DNA of 7,467 nt from a candidate division Zixibacteria bacterium 4484_93 (GTDB taxonomy: Bacteria > UBP14 > UBA6098 > 4484-93). This document shows positions 1 to 5,197 of this stretch, piece after piece. Position 1 is the stretch's first letter. Every line of letters starts with the position of its first letter. A model generated the notes under the pieces. The model was given only the letters and a program-made list of their open reading frames with translations. It had not been told where the DNA came from and ran no database searches. Position numbers and translations under genes: made by a program. The stretch spans positions 1 to 7,467 of the forward strand of contig NATO01000097.1 of the NCBI GenBank assembly GCA_002085385.1, given 5' to 3'.

Positions 1-942
1 CTTGGTGGCAAAGACGAGCCAGCCGATGAGCGTGCGGCATACTTGCGAACATATATGGCAGAAGCCTATGCTTCAGGATTGAGATTCGCCGTCCCGCTTA
101 CCGGGAATGAAGGATATTATATCTGGCTTGATAGTCTCTCTGCTGGCATCTCTGTTGCGGATGTCGTTAAACCTATAACTGATTTCATCAATGAGTATGG
201 CTCTGAAATCTATGAAAATACCTTTATAAGCCTGGACGAATCCCTCGTTACAGTAAATGGTTTTGTGCCCTATAATGGCGACACTATCGCACCAAGTTAT
301 GCGAATGAATCGAAAGTAGCGATTGCATATACATACAGAGATGACAGTCTAAAGACTTATTTACACATTATAAACCACAATTGGGACACAGTAACCCATA
401 CAATGCTCCCGCAGGACAGCATCCTGGTAACAATACCTGTCAGAGATACCTGCTATAGTGTAACGATAATCTCGCCCGACTTCCCGGATACGGTCTATCC
501 CGCATTTGATTATGAGGACGGCATTGTCAGCCTTACTATTCCAGTGCTTGAATATTATGTTATCATCATCCTTGATTTCTCGGATACGACCAAGATTGCA
601 GAAAGGATACAAAAATTGCCGGATGAAATTGTTATTTCTGCCTATCCCAAAAGGATACAAAAATTGCCGGATGAAATTGTTATTTCTGCCTATCCCAATC
701 CGTTCAATTCTTCTGTCGTTATCACTGCACCTGCGGGAACGGAGATAGAGATTTACGATTTGCGGGGGAGGGTTGTGTGGGAAAGGTCTCCTGACCTTGA
801 TAATCGACATCAGGAGATGTCTCCCACAAACCGCACATTTATCTGGCAACCCGACCAATCAATCCCATCGGGGATATATCTGGTGAAAGCAAGGACGGAA
901 GACGGGCAACAAATAACGAAACGAATCGTGTTAATCAAATAA
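1..942 (+). CDS. C-terminal part of a secreted protein with type IX-type sorting domain (possible glycoside hydrolase)
   Basis: The frame is open from base 1, so the true start lies upstream; 313 residues are visible. The last part, from about base 691, is a C-terminal sorting domain (TIGR04183-like, also resembling the FlgD Ig-like fold). It reads YPNPFN at 691-708, IYDLRGRVV at 751-777, SGIYLVKA at 868-891, and ends KRIVLIK. In the FCB group such tails direct export across the outer membrane by the type IX system and are cut off or used for surface anchoring. The upstream part begins with an Ala/Tyr-rich helix (AEAYASGLRFAVPL) and continues as a beta-rich region (HIINHNW, VSLTIPVLEYYVIIILDF). 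This arrangement recalls the beta-sandwich that follows the barrel of some glycoside hydrolases, but no catalytic residues are in view, so the enzymatic role is only a guess. An exact 16-residue tandem repeat sits just before the sorting domain. The stop TAA is 14 bases before the next gene, so the two are probably cotranscribed. Confidence 0.85.
   Translation, partial: LGGKDEPADERAAYLRTYMAEAYASGLRFAVPLTGNEGYYIWLDSLSAGISVADVVKPITDFINEYGSEIYENTFISLDESLVTVNGFVPYNGDTIAPSYANESKVAIAYTYRDDSLKTYLHIINHNWDTVTHTMLPQDSILVTIPVRDTCYSVTIISPDFPDTVYPAFDYEDGIVSLTIPVLEYYVIIILDFSDTTKIAERIQKLPDEIVISAYPKRIQKLPDEIVISAYPNPFNSSVVITAPAGTEIEIYDLRGRVVWERSPDLDNRHQEMSPTNRTFIWQPDQSIPSGIYLVKARTEDGQQITKRIVLIK
602..697 (+). 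repeat. Exact 48-bp tandem duplication (2 copies)
   Basis: Bases 602-649 and 650-697 are identical, with one further matching base at 698. The unit is 16 codons, so the frame is kept and the protein reads RIQKLPDEIVISAYP twice. The second copy leads into the conserved NPFN of the sorting domain, while the first ends in K instead of N. Perfect identity, including third codon positions, points to a recent duplication by slippage or unequal exchange. Confidence 0.97.
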
Positions 943-956
943 CAAGGAGATTTGAA

Positions 957-1394
957 ATGAGAAACACAATGATTTTCGCACTGGCGCTGACACTTGTTTT
1001 AGCTATCGCTATGATTGGTTGCGGAAAAGTTATAGAAGAACTCACAACAACCATTTCGGGGAAAGTTACAAATGATGGGCAGCCGGTTTCAGGCGCTTAT
1101 GTCATCCTGCTCGACTCGGGGGATTCCGTAAGCTCGGGAATTTCACTCTCGAACGGGATGATAACAAATTCGAGCGGAGATTACACGATGGTCGAGGTAG
1201 GTGCCGGCGACTATTATGTAGCGGCAATCGATGATGCCAATGGTAATATTATATTTGACCCTGATACAGATAAGCTCGGCTATTACGGCGACCCTGACAC
1301 ACTCACAGGACTCACAATCCCAAGAACGCTGCATATCGATGATGGCGACAACATAAAAAATATCGACATTACGCAGCTTTATCAATTGCCATAA
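957..1394 (+). CDS. Small lipoprotein with carboxypeptidase-regulatory-like domain
   Basis: The protein has 145 residues. The start ATG is preceded by AAGGAG at 944-949 with a 7-base spacer. Residues 1-21 are a lipoprotein signal peptide (MRN followed by a hydrophobic stretch) with a lipobox ending MIGC, so Cys22 would be lipidated and the protein anchored in a membrane. Residues 33 to about 120 resemble the carboxypeptidase regulatory-like beta-sandwich: ISGKVTNDGQPVSGAYVILL, then SSGDYTMVEVGAGDYYVAAI. A loop rich in Asp and Asn (DDANGNIIFDPDTD, about residues 95-108) looks able to bind calcium; that is inference. No catalytic function is expected, since such domains usually serve as structural or binding modules. 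It follows the secreted protein by 14 bases, suggesting one operon. Two adjacent stops (TAA TAG) end the frame, and a fragment of a foreign sorting domain follows in the same frame. Confidence 0.85.
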   Translation: MRNTMIFALALTLVLAIAMIGCGKVIEELTTTISGKVTNDGQPVSGAYVILLDSGDSVSSGISLSNGMITNSSGDYTMVEVGAGDYYVAAIDDANGNIIFDPDTDKLGYYGDPDTLTGLTIPRTLHIDDGDNIKNIDITQLYQLP

Positions 1395-1397
1395 TAG

Positions 1398-1494
1398 AGA
1401 CTCTCGCTGATCATCTGGACACCAGATAAAGACATTCCAAGTGGAATATATCTAATTAAGGCAAGCGTTGAGAATAAGACAATGGCAAAGAATT
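1398..1494 (+). pseudogene. Orphan remnant of a type IX sorting domain
   Basis: The + strand reads IWTPDKDIPSGIYLIKASV from base 1413, then ENKTMAK. This lines up with the end of the sorting domain at 841-939 (IWQPDQSIPSGIYLVKART, then EDGQQITKRIVLIK). The DNA has diverged clearly, so it is not a recent copy of that gene. There is no start codon, no upstream part of the domain, and the usual final residues (KRIVLIK-like) are missing: the similarity stops after MAK, just where the 3' end of the tRNA-Ser gene begins. The fragment is in the same frame as the lipoprotein but behind its TAA and TAG stops. It is best read as the tail of a lost gene left by a deletion or rearrangement. Confidence 0.75.
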
Positions 1495-1585
1495 CGGAGA
1501 GGCGGGGATTCGAACCCCGGGAAGAGCTTTTGACCCTTCAGCCGCTTAGCAGGCGGCTGCCTTCAGCCAGCTCGGCCACCTCTCC
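1495..1585 (-). tRNA. tRNA-Ser (anticodon GCU)
   Basis: Read on the - strand, the 7-bp acceptor stem GGAGAGG/CCTCTCC pairs bases 1579-1585 with 1496-1502. The anticodon stem GCCGC/GCGGC closes the loop CTGCTAA, giving anticodon GCT at 1548-1550, which decodes AGC and AGU. The T arm CGGGG-TTCGAAT-CCCCG is perfect. A long variable arm (6-bp stem with one G-U pair, 7-base loop, 1521-1539) and discriminator G at 1495 fit serine. CCA is not encoded. The molecule is 91 nt. It lies 48 bp downstream of the other serine tRNA and is probably transcribed with it from the promoter at 1734-1761. Confidence 0.96.
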
Positions 1586-1633
1586 TGAACTCGCTATCGA
1601 CTAAAGAAATTATGTTGCCAATTGTCAGCTTAC

Positions 1634-1718
1634 CGGAGGACGAGGGATTCGAACCCCCAAGGGCTTAAAGCCCGGCGGATTTCAAGTCCGCTGCCTTACC
1701 AATTAGGACTAGTCCTCC
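1634..1718 (-). tRNA. tRNA-Ser (anticodon UGA)
   Basis: Read on the - strand, the acceptor stem GGAGGAC/GTCCTCC pairs 1712-1718 with 1635-1641. The anticodon stem GCGGA/TCCGC holds the loop CTTGAAA, with anticodon TGA at 1682-1684, decoding UCA and probably other UCN codons by wobble. A long variable arm with a GGGCTTTAAGCCC hairpin and discriminator G at 1634 identify a class II serine tRNA. The T arm GGGGG-TTCGAAT-CCCTC has one G-U pair. CCA is not encoded. At 85 nt it is slightly short for tRNA-Ser. It is not tRNA-Sec, which would have UCA as anticodon. Confidence 0.95.
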
Positions 1719-1733
1719 GTTCGACAAAGATTC

Positions 1734-1761
1734 ATTATAGAACTAAAATCCAATTTGTCAA
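1734..1761 (-). promoter_or_regulatory. Sigma70-type promoter of the two serine tRNA genes
   Basis: On the - strand a perfect -35 box TTGACA (1756-1761) is followed after 16 bp by a perfect -10 box TATAAT (1734-1739). The predicted start is near 1725-1727, only 7-9 nt ahead of the tRNA-Ser(UGA) 5' end at 1718. Both boxes being consensus fits the strong expression usual for stable RNA genes. Confidence 0.85.
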
Positions 1762-1770
1762 TACAAAATG

Positions 1771-1798
1771 TTGACATTTGCCGGCGAGTTGTTAAATT
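1771..1798 (+). promoter_or_regulatory. Extended -10 promoter of tatD-rsmA, divergent from the tRNA promoter
   Basis: The -35 box TTGACA (1771-1776) and -10 box TAAATT (1793-1798) are separated by 16 bp. TG at 1790-1791 one base ahead of the -10 box makes an extended -10. Counting the last T of the -10 box as -7 places +1 on A1805, the A of the ATG. No Shine-Dalgarno is present. The -35 box faces that of the tRNA promoter, with only 9 bp (1762-1770) between them. Confidence 0.7.
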
Positions 1799-1804
1799 TA
1801 GTCG

Positions 1805-3370
1805 ATGCTTTTCGACACGCACGCACATCTTGATTTTCCACAGTTTGATGGGATAAGAGAAAATGTAATCGATGAGGCGGTATCCGCTGGTGTTCACCTT
1901 ATCATGAGCCCTGGGATAGATGTTGCATCGAGCAAAAGAGCTTGTGAGCTCACAAATCTTTATCCACAGGTATATGCAGCGGTCGGCATCCACCCTCATA
2001 AGGCGAAAGAAGCAACGGATGAGTCTTTTGCCGAGATAGAGCGTCTCGCATCGCTTGACAAGGTCGTTGCGATAGGGGAGATAGGGCTCGACTACTATCG
2101 GAATATCTCTCCTCAGGATGTCCAAAAGGAGGTTTTCCATACCCAGCTTGAGATAGCTAAACGGCTTGGGTTGCCTGTAATCGTGCACATAAGAGACGCC
2201 TTTCCTGACGCCTTTTCCATACTCGAGCCGTTTGCAAAGGAACTTATGGTTCTTCTTCACTCATTCTCTGGTGATGAGAATGCACTCGCTCTGGCGATGG
2301 ATAAGGGGTTCTTCATCTCGTTCAATGGGACACTTACATACCCCGGCACGGATAGGACAGAGATTGCCCGCCTTGCAACCCGCAACAAAGTTCTGCTCGA
2401 AACAGATTCGCCGTATCTCACTCCGCACCCGTTCAGAGGGACACTCAATAGACCTGTATTTGTGAAGAATGTTGCTCATCAGCTTGCAGCTATCTGGAGG
2501 GAGACTTTCTCTTATGTGGAGAAACTGACAATGAACAACGGGTGTAGCTTCTTCGGAATTGAGAAGCCAGCAGTCATCTATCCTGTTCGTCCGAAGAGGT
2601 CGCTCGGGCAAAACTTCCTCGTCGATGAGAACATTGCGAGGAAAATAGCGAAAACGGTTCAGATAAACCGCAACGATACCGTTATAGAAATAGGCTCAGG
2701 AAGAGGAATGCTTACCCGTTTCCTGTGCGAGAGGGCAGGCAGGGTAATAGCCGTCGAAATAGACAGGAACCTGGCAAACCTGCTTTGCACGAGGGACATT
2801 CCGAACCTCGAAATTATAAACGAGGATTTCCTCAACATTTCCCTGTCAGATTTCGGCGAGAAGCTCATCGTTGCCGGCAATATACCATACAATATCACAT
2901 CATCGATACTCTTTAAGATTGTGTCTGAGAGGAAATTTATCCGCAGAGCCGCTCTTATGATGCAAAAAGAGGTAGCAGACCGTCTTGTTGCTTTGCCAGG
3001 GACAAAAAACTATGGTCTGCTTTCGGTATTTATTCAGTTTTTCTTCGCAATTTCCCGCATTATGAATGTCCCGCCGGAGTGCTTTATTCCCCGACCGAGG
3101 GTGACATCAGCGGTCGTAGTTTTTAATAAGAAATTCCCTGTAGCGCAGCTGATAAACGAGGAATTCTTTATAAAATTTGTCAAACTCTCCTTCGCCAAGA
3201 GGAGGAAGAAGCTGATAAACTCTGTAGCACTTTCAAGCGACATTCCATCTGAAGCTGTTTCTCTGGCGATGAGAGAGCTTTCTTTCCCTGAGGATATCCG
3301 TGCGGAATCTATCTCTCCCGAGGATTTCAGCAGGCTGGCAAACGCTGTATATGAAAAGATTAGTGCATAA
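1805..3370 (+). CDS. Fusion of TatD-family metal-dependent nuclease and RsmA (KsgA) 16S rRNA dimethyladenosine transferase
   Basis: The protein has 521 residues with two complete enzymes and almost no linker. Residues 1-253 are TatD: metal ligands H6 and H8 (THAHLD), E92 (GEIGLDYY), H128 (VIVHIRD), H152 (LHSFSG) and D201 (ETDSPYL) are all present, predicting a DNase/exonuclease of the amidohydrolase type. Residues from about 262 to 521 are RsmA: RSLGQNFL 265-272, SAM motif VIEIGSGRG 293-301, acidic VEID 317-320, NEDFL 339-343, catalytic motif GNIPYNITS 358-366, and VPPECFIPRPRVTSAVV 422-438. RsmA dimethylates two adjacent adenines near the 3' end of 16S rRNA (A1518 and A1519 in E. coli) during 30S maturation. 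The two genes are near neighbours in many Firmicutes (yabD, ksgA), which offers a route to fusion. The start is fixed by the TatD N terminus and by an in-frame TAG at 1799-1801. A second start at M243 could give RsmA alone. The next gene overlaps its end by 20 bases. Confidence 0.93.
   Translation: MLFDTHAHLDFPQFDGIRENVIDEAVSAGVHLIMSPGIDVASSKRACELTNLYPQVYAAVGIHPHKAKEATDESFAEIERLASLDKVVAIGEIGLDYYRNISPQDVQKEVFHTQLEIAKRLGLPVIVHIRDAFPDAFSILEPFAKELMVLLHSFSGDENALALAMDKGFFISFNGTLTYPGTDRTEIARLATRNKVLLETDSPYLTPHPFRGTLNRPVFVKNVAHQLAAIWRETFSYVEKLTMNNGCSFFGIEKPAVIYPVRPKRSLGQNFLVDENIARKIAKTVQINRNDTVIEIGSGRGMLTRFLCERAGRVIAVEIDRNLANLLCTRDIPNLEIINEDFLNISLSDFGEKLIVAGNIPYNITSSILFKIVSERKFIRRAALMMQKEVADRLVALPGTKNYGLLSVFIQFFFAISRIMNVPPECFIPRPRVTSAVVVFNKKFPVAQLINEEFFIKFVKLSFAKRRKKLINSVALSSDIPSEAVSLAMRELSFPEDIRAESISPEDFSRLANAVYEKISA
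2518..2533 (+). promoter_or_regulatory. Candidate internal ribosome binding site and start for stand-alone RsmA
   Basis: GGAGA at 2518-2522 is followed after 8 bases by ATG at 2531 (Met243 of the fusion, in frame). Initiation here would give a 279-residue protein holding all RsmA motifs, close to the usual length of the family. It would carry about 20 residues of the TatD C-terminal helix in front. The motif could be chance, since the same bases encode Val-Glu-Lys of the TatD part. Confidence 0.4.
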
Positions 3371-5108
3371 AATTTTAATCATTCTGCTCCCTTTCCTCTG
3401 GATTTCTGATGTTTGTGGAGGGTATTCTGTCGGATACAGTTATGACAACACGAGCTTCTCCTTGAGGCATACTCTTTTTTGGTCGAGGGAGAACCTGCAG
3501 GTAAATATCAACCAGCTTGTCTCCAGGCGTCCATCGCTTATGGGGTCAGGTTTCGTTGGCAGAGAAAGAGGTGTCGGCTCGCTTGGGTTTTCCCATAGAG
3601 GATTTGGAGTTTCACTTGATGTAGATAACAATCTCGAGGCTGGAAGTGGGATTCGTAAGTTTGTTTTTGGTCCGTTTTATGAGAGGACACTCTGGGGCGT
3701 TCTGCACACAAATTCGAGTGTTGCTCTGCGCGGCAACCTCCGCGTGAAGTTCGCTGACAACGGCTTTGAGCCTGCCTGCGTTGTTGGTGAAGAAATCTCC
3801 TCGGTCAAGCCGTTTTTTGCATTTGAGCGGATAACTCTTGAGGGACGGTATGACTTTTCTCCGAAGACACCGGAGAGCTTCCTCGTTGCACATCTTATAG
3901 CTACACATTCAGCTTTCGCATTCTGGGACATCTCGCTTGATATGAAAGGAGAAGCCAGACGGGTCGGATACTTTAACGAATTACCATCGGGATACGAGGT
4001 GGACAGAAGAGAAGAGTGGAGTGGTAATATATCTTCTGTCAACAAGATTAGACTGCCTCTTTCCTGTATGCTTGCCTGCTCACTCTCGGTAGATTTGAAC
4101 GAGAAACGCTACTCCTCATCCGATGCCGATTCTACTCGCTTGGTTGCGCTCGAGGGGAATTCCAACTATTACCGGATGGTAAGATTTGGAACGGGGCTTT
4201 CCAGATGTTTCCTCGATTTCCTTGACCTAAAGGCGGGTTATGGGACACGCAGTATAAGTGAGGATTATACCGATAATACCAGGGATGTGAACAAGGAGTG
4301 TGGAGCGGTTTATGGGGGAGCTGTTATGCACTTTCCGAACGATACACTGCTGTTCGAGGCGAGCCTGTCGCTTGAGCGGACCGACGATAATTTAGACTCC
4401 TCTCGCTCACTCTCGCGGGATATCCAGAGCCAGATTCTCAAGGCAAGCTATCATCGATTGGTCCTGCCATTCCTCGTCTCCGGGGTCGACTATATTGTCA
4501 GAAAGACACATTCCATTTATCTCCTTACACTCTCCGGTGAGAGCAATTGGAACAAGTCGTATCTACTCGTTCCATCGGTAGAGCTTAGCATTAGGGACTG
4601 TCTAAAATTCTATGCGTCGGCGCCGATACGGGCTAATCATATAATCTACGACTATGGCGAGAGGGATGTCGAATCGAGGAACAGGATATTCCGCAGACGC
4701 TCGTATGAACTTTGGACGGAATACACGAGAGGGAATTTTCTCTATCATCTCGAACTCTCGAATATATACGAGGACTATGGCGGGCTTATCTGGCAGGGGC
4801 AATGGGTTGAGGCTCTCTCCTGGGAGAAAAGGGGCTGGAATCTTCGCATCGAGTTGCGGGGGAATTTTCCCTTATTCCGCCCGACGGTGGGATGCTCCTG
4901 GCATTGTGAGGATGAATGGGAGTGGGGAACTGGTAGAGAGAAAAAGGAAGAACGGACGAAAAGGGCGATTTTCTCGAACATAGAGTTAAAAGGAGGTAGA
5001 AACTGGAGCATTTTCGCCTCTGGCGAGTATCAACTGGAAAGGTTTGCCATATCGGGCAGAACCCTTAACCCTGGTTTCTTCCAATTAAAATATACCATAA
5101 CTTTTTAA
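3351..5108 (+). CDS. Outer-membrane beta-barrel protein of unknown function
   Basis: The protein has 585 residues. The start at 3351 is chosen because it begins a clear signal peptide: MKR, a hydrophobic core ILIILLPFLW, then VCG before the likely cut after residue 23. The longer frame from 3300 would put RsmA-overlapping residues ahead of it. The mature protein is full of alternating hydrophobic and polar strands with many aromatic residues (for example VSLDVDNN, ELWTEY, FLYHLELSNIYEDY, WNLRIELRGNF) and charged turns. It ends FFQLKYTITF, an amphipathic last strand with terminal Phe, the usual recognition signal for the BAM machinery. No TonB box, plug or enzyme motif is seen, and I do not recognise the family. 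The start lies inside the end of the tatD-rsmA frame (20-base overlap), no good Shine-Dalgarno precedes it, and translational coupling is likely. Confidence 0.85.
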   Translation: MKRLVHKILIILLPFLWISDVCGGYSVGYSYDNTSFSLRHTLFWSRENLQVNINQLVSRRPSLMGSGFVGRERGVGSLGFSHRGFGVSLDVDNNLEAGSGIRKFVFGPFYERTLWGVLHTNSSVALRGNLRVKFADNGFEPACVVGEEISSVKPFFAFERITLEGRYDFSPKTPESFLVAHLIATHSAFAFWDISLDMKGEARRVGYFNELPSGYEVDRREEWSGNISSVNKIRLPLSCMLACSLSVDLNEKRYSSSDADSTRLVALEGNSNYYRMVRFGTGLSRCFLDFLDLKAGYGTRSISEDYTDNTRDVNKECGAVYGGAVMHFPNDTLLFEASLSLERTDDNLDSSRSLSRDIQSQILKASYHRLVLPFLVSGVDYIVRKTHSIYLLTLSGESNWNKSYLLVPSVELSIRDCLKFYASAPIRANHIIYDYGERDVESRNRIFRRRSYELWTEYTRGNFLYHLELSNIYEDYGGLIWQGQWVEALSWEKRGWNLRIELRGNFPLFRPTVGCSWHCEDEWEWGTGREKKEERTKRAIFSNIELKGGRNWSIFASGEYQLERFAISGRTLNPGFFQLKYTITF

Positions 5109-5118
5109 TAATTTTCGT

Positions 5119-5146
5119 TTGACTTTTTGTTAAAAAGAGGTAAAAT
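5119..5146 (+). promoter_or_regulatory. Promoter of the large secreted VWA protein
   Basis: TTGACT (5119-5124) and TAAAAT (5141-5146) are separated by 16 bp, predicting +1 at about A5153. It lies just after the stop of the beta-barrel gene. The AT-rich imperfect hairpin around 5123-5137 lies within the spacer and is too weak to be called a terminator. Confidence 0.6.
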
Positions 5147-5152
5147 AATAGC

Positions 5153-5197
5153 ATAAACGGATAAAAATAGATAAAATAAAAGCGAAGGAGATAAAAA
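5153..5197 (+). promoter_or_regulatory. A-rich untranslated leader with strong Shine-Dalgarno
   Basis: The predicted 45-base leader is nearly free of C and repeats GATAAA-like units, so it should be unstructured. It ends with AAGGAG (5185-5190), 7 bases before the ATG at 5198. This resembles leaders of well-translated mRNAs and contrasts with the leaderless start proposed for tatD-rsmA. Confidence 0.6.

Noticed and set aside
361..858. Minus-strand ORF of 165 codons opposite the secreted protein
   Set aside because: It mirrors the strand with a recognisable sorting domain, carries the 48-bp repeat only passively, and has no protein-like features of its own.
1434..1447. Inverted repeat ATTCC-AAGT-GGAAT as terminator for the tRNA genes
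   Set aside because: The stem is only 5 bp and no T-run follows on the minus strand; it also falls inside the sorting-domain remnant, where codons explain it.
1709..2260. Minus-strand ORF of 183 codons
   Set aside because: It runs across the tatD coding region, both promoters and the tRNA-Ser 5' end, and its sequence resembles no family I know.
3300..3350. Upstream start for the beta-barrel gene
   Set aside because: It would add 17 polar residues ahead of an otherwise standard signal peptide and enlarge the overlap with rsmA.
5123..5137. AT-rich hairpin CTTTTTGTTAAAAAG as terminator after the beta-barrel gene
   Set aside because: The stem has almost no GC, lacks a T-run after it, and lies within the promoter spacer of the next gene.
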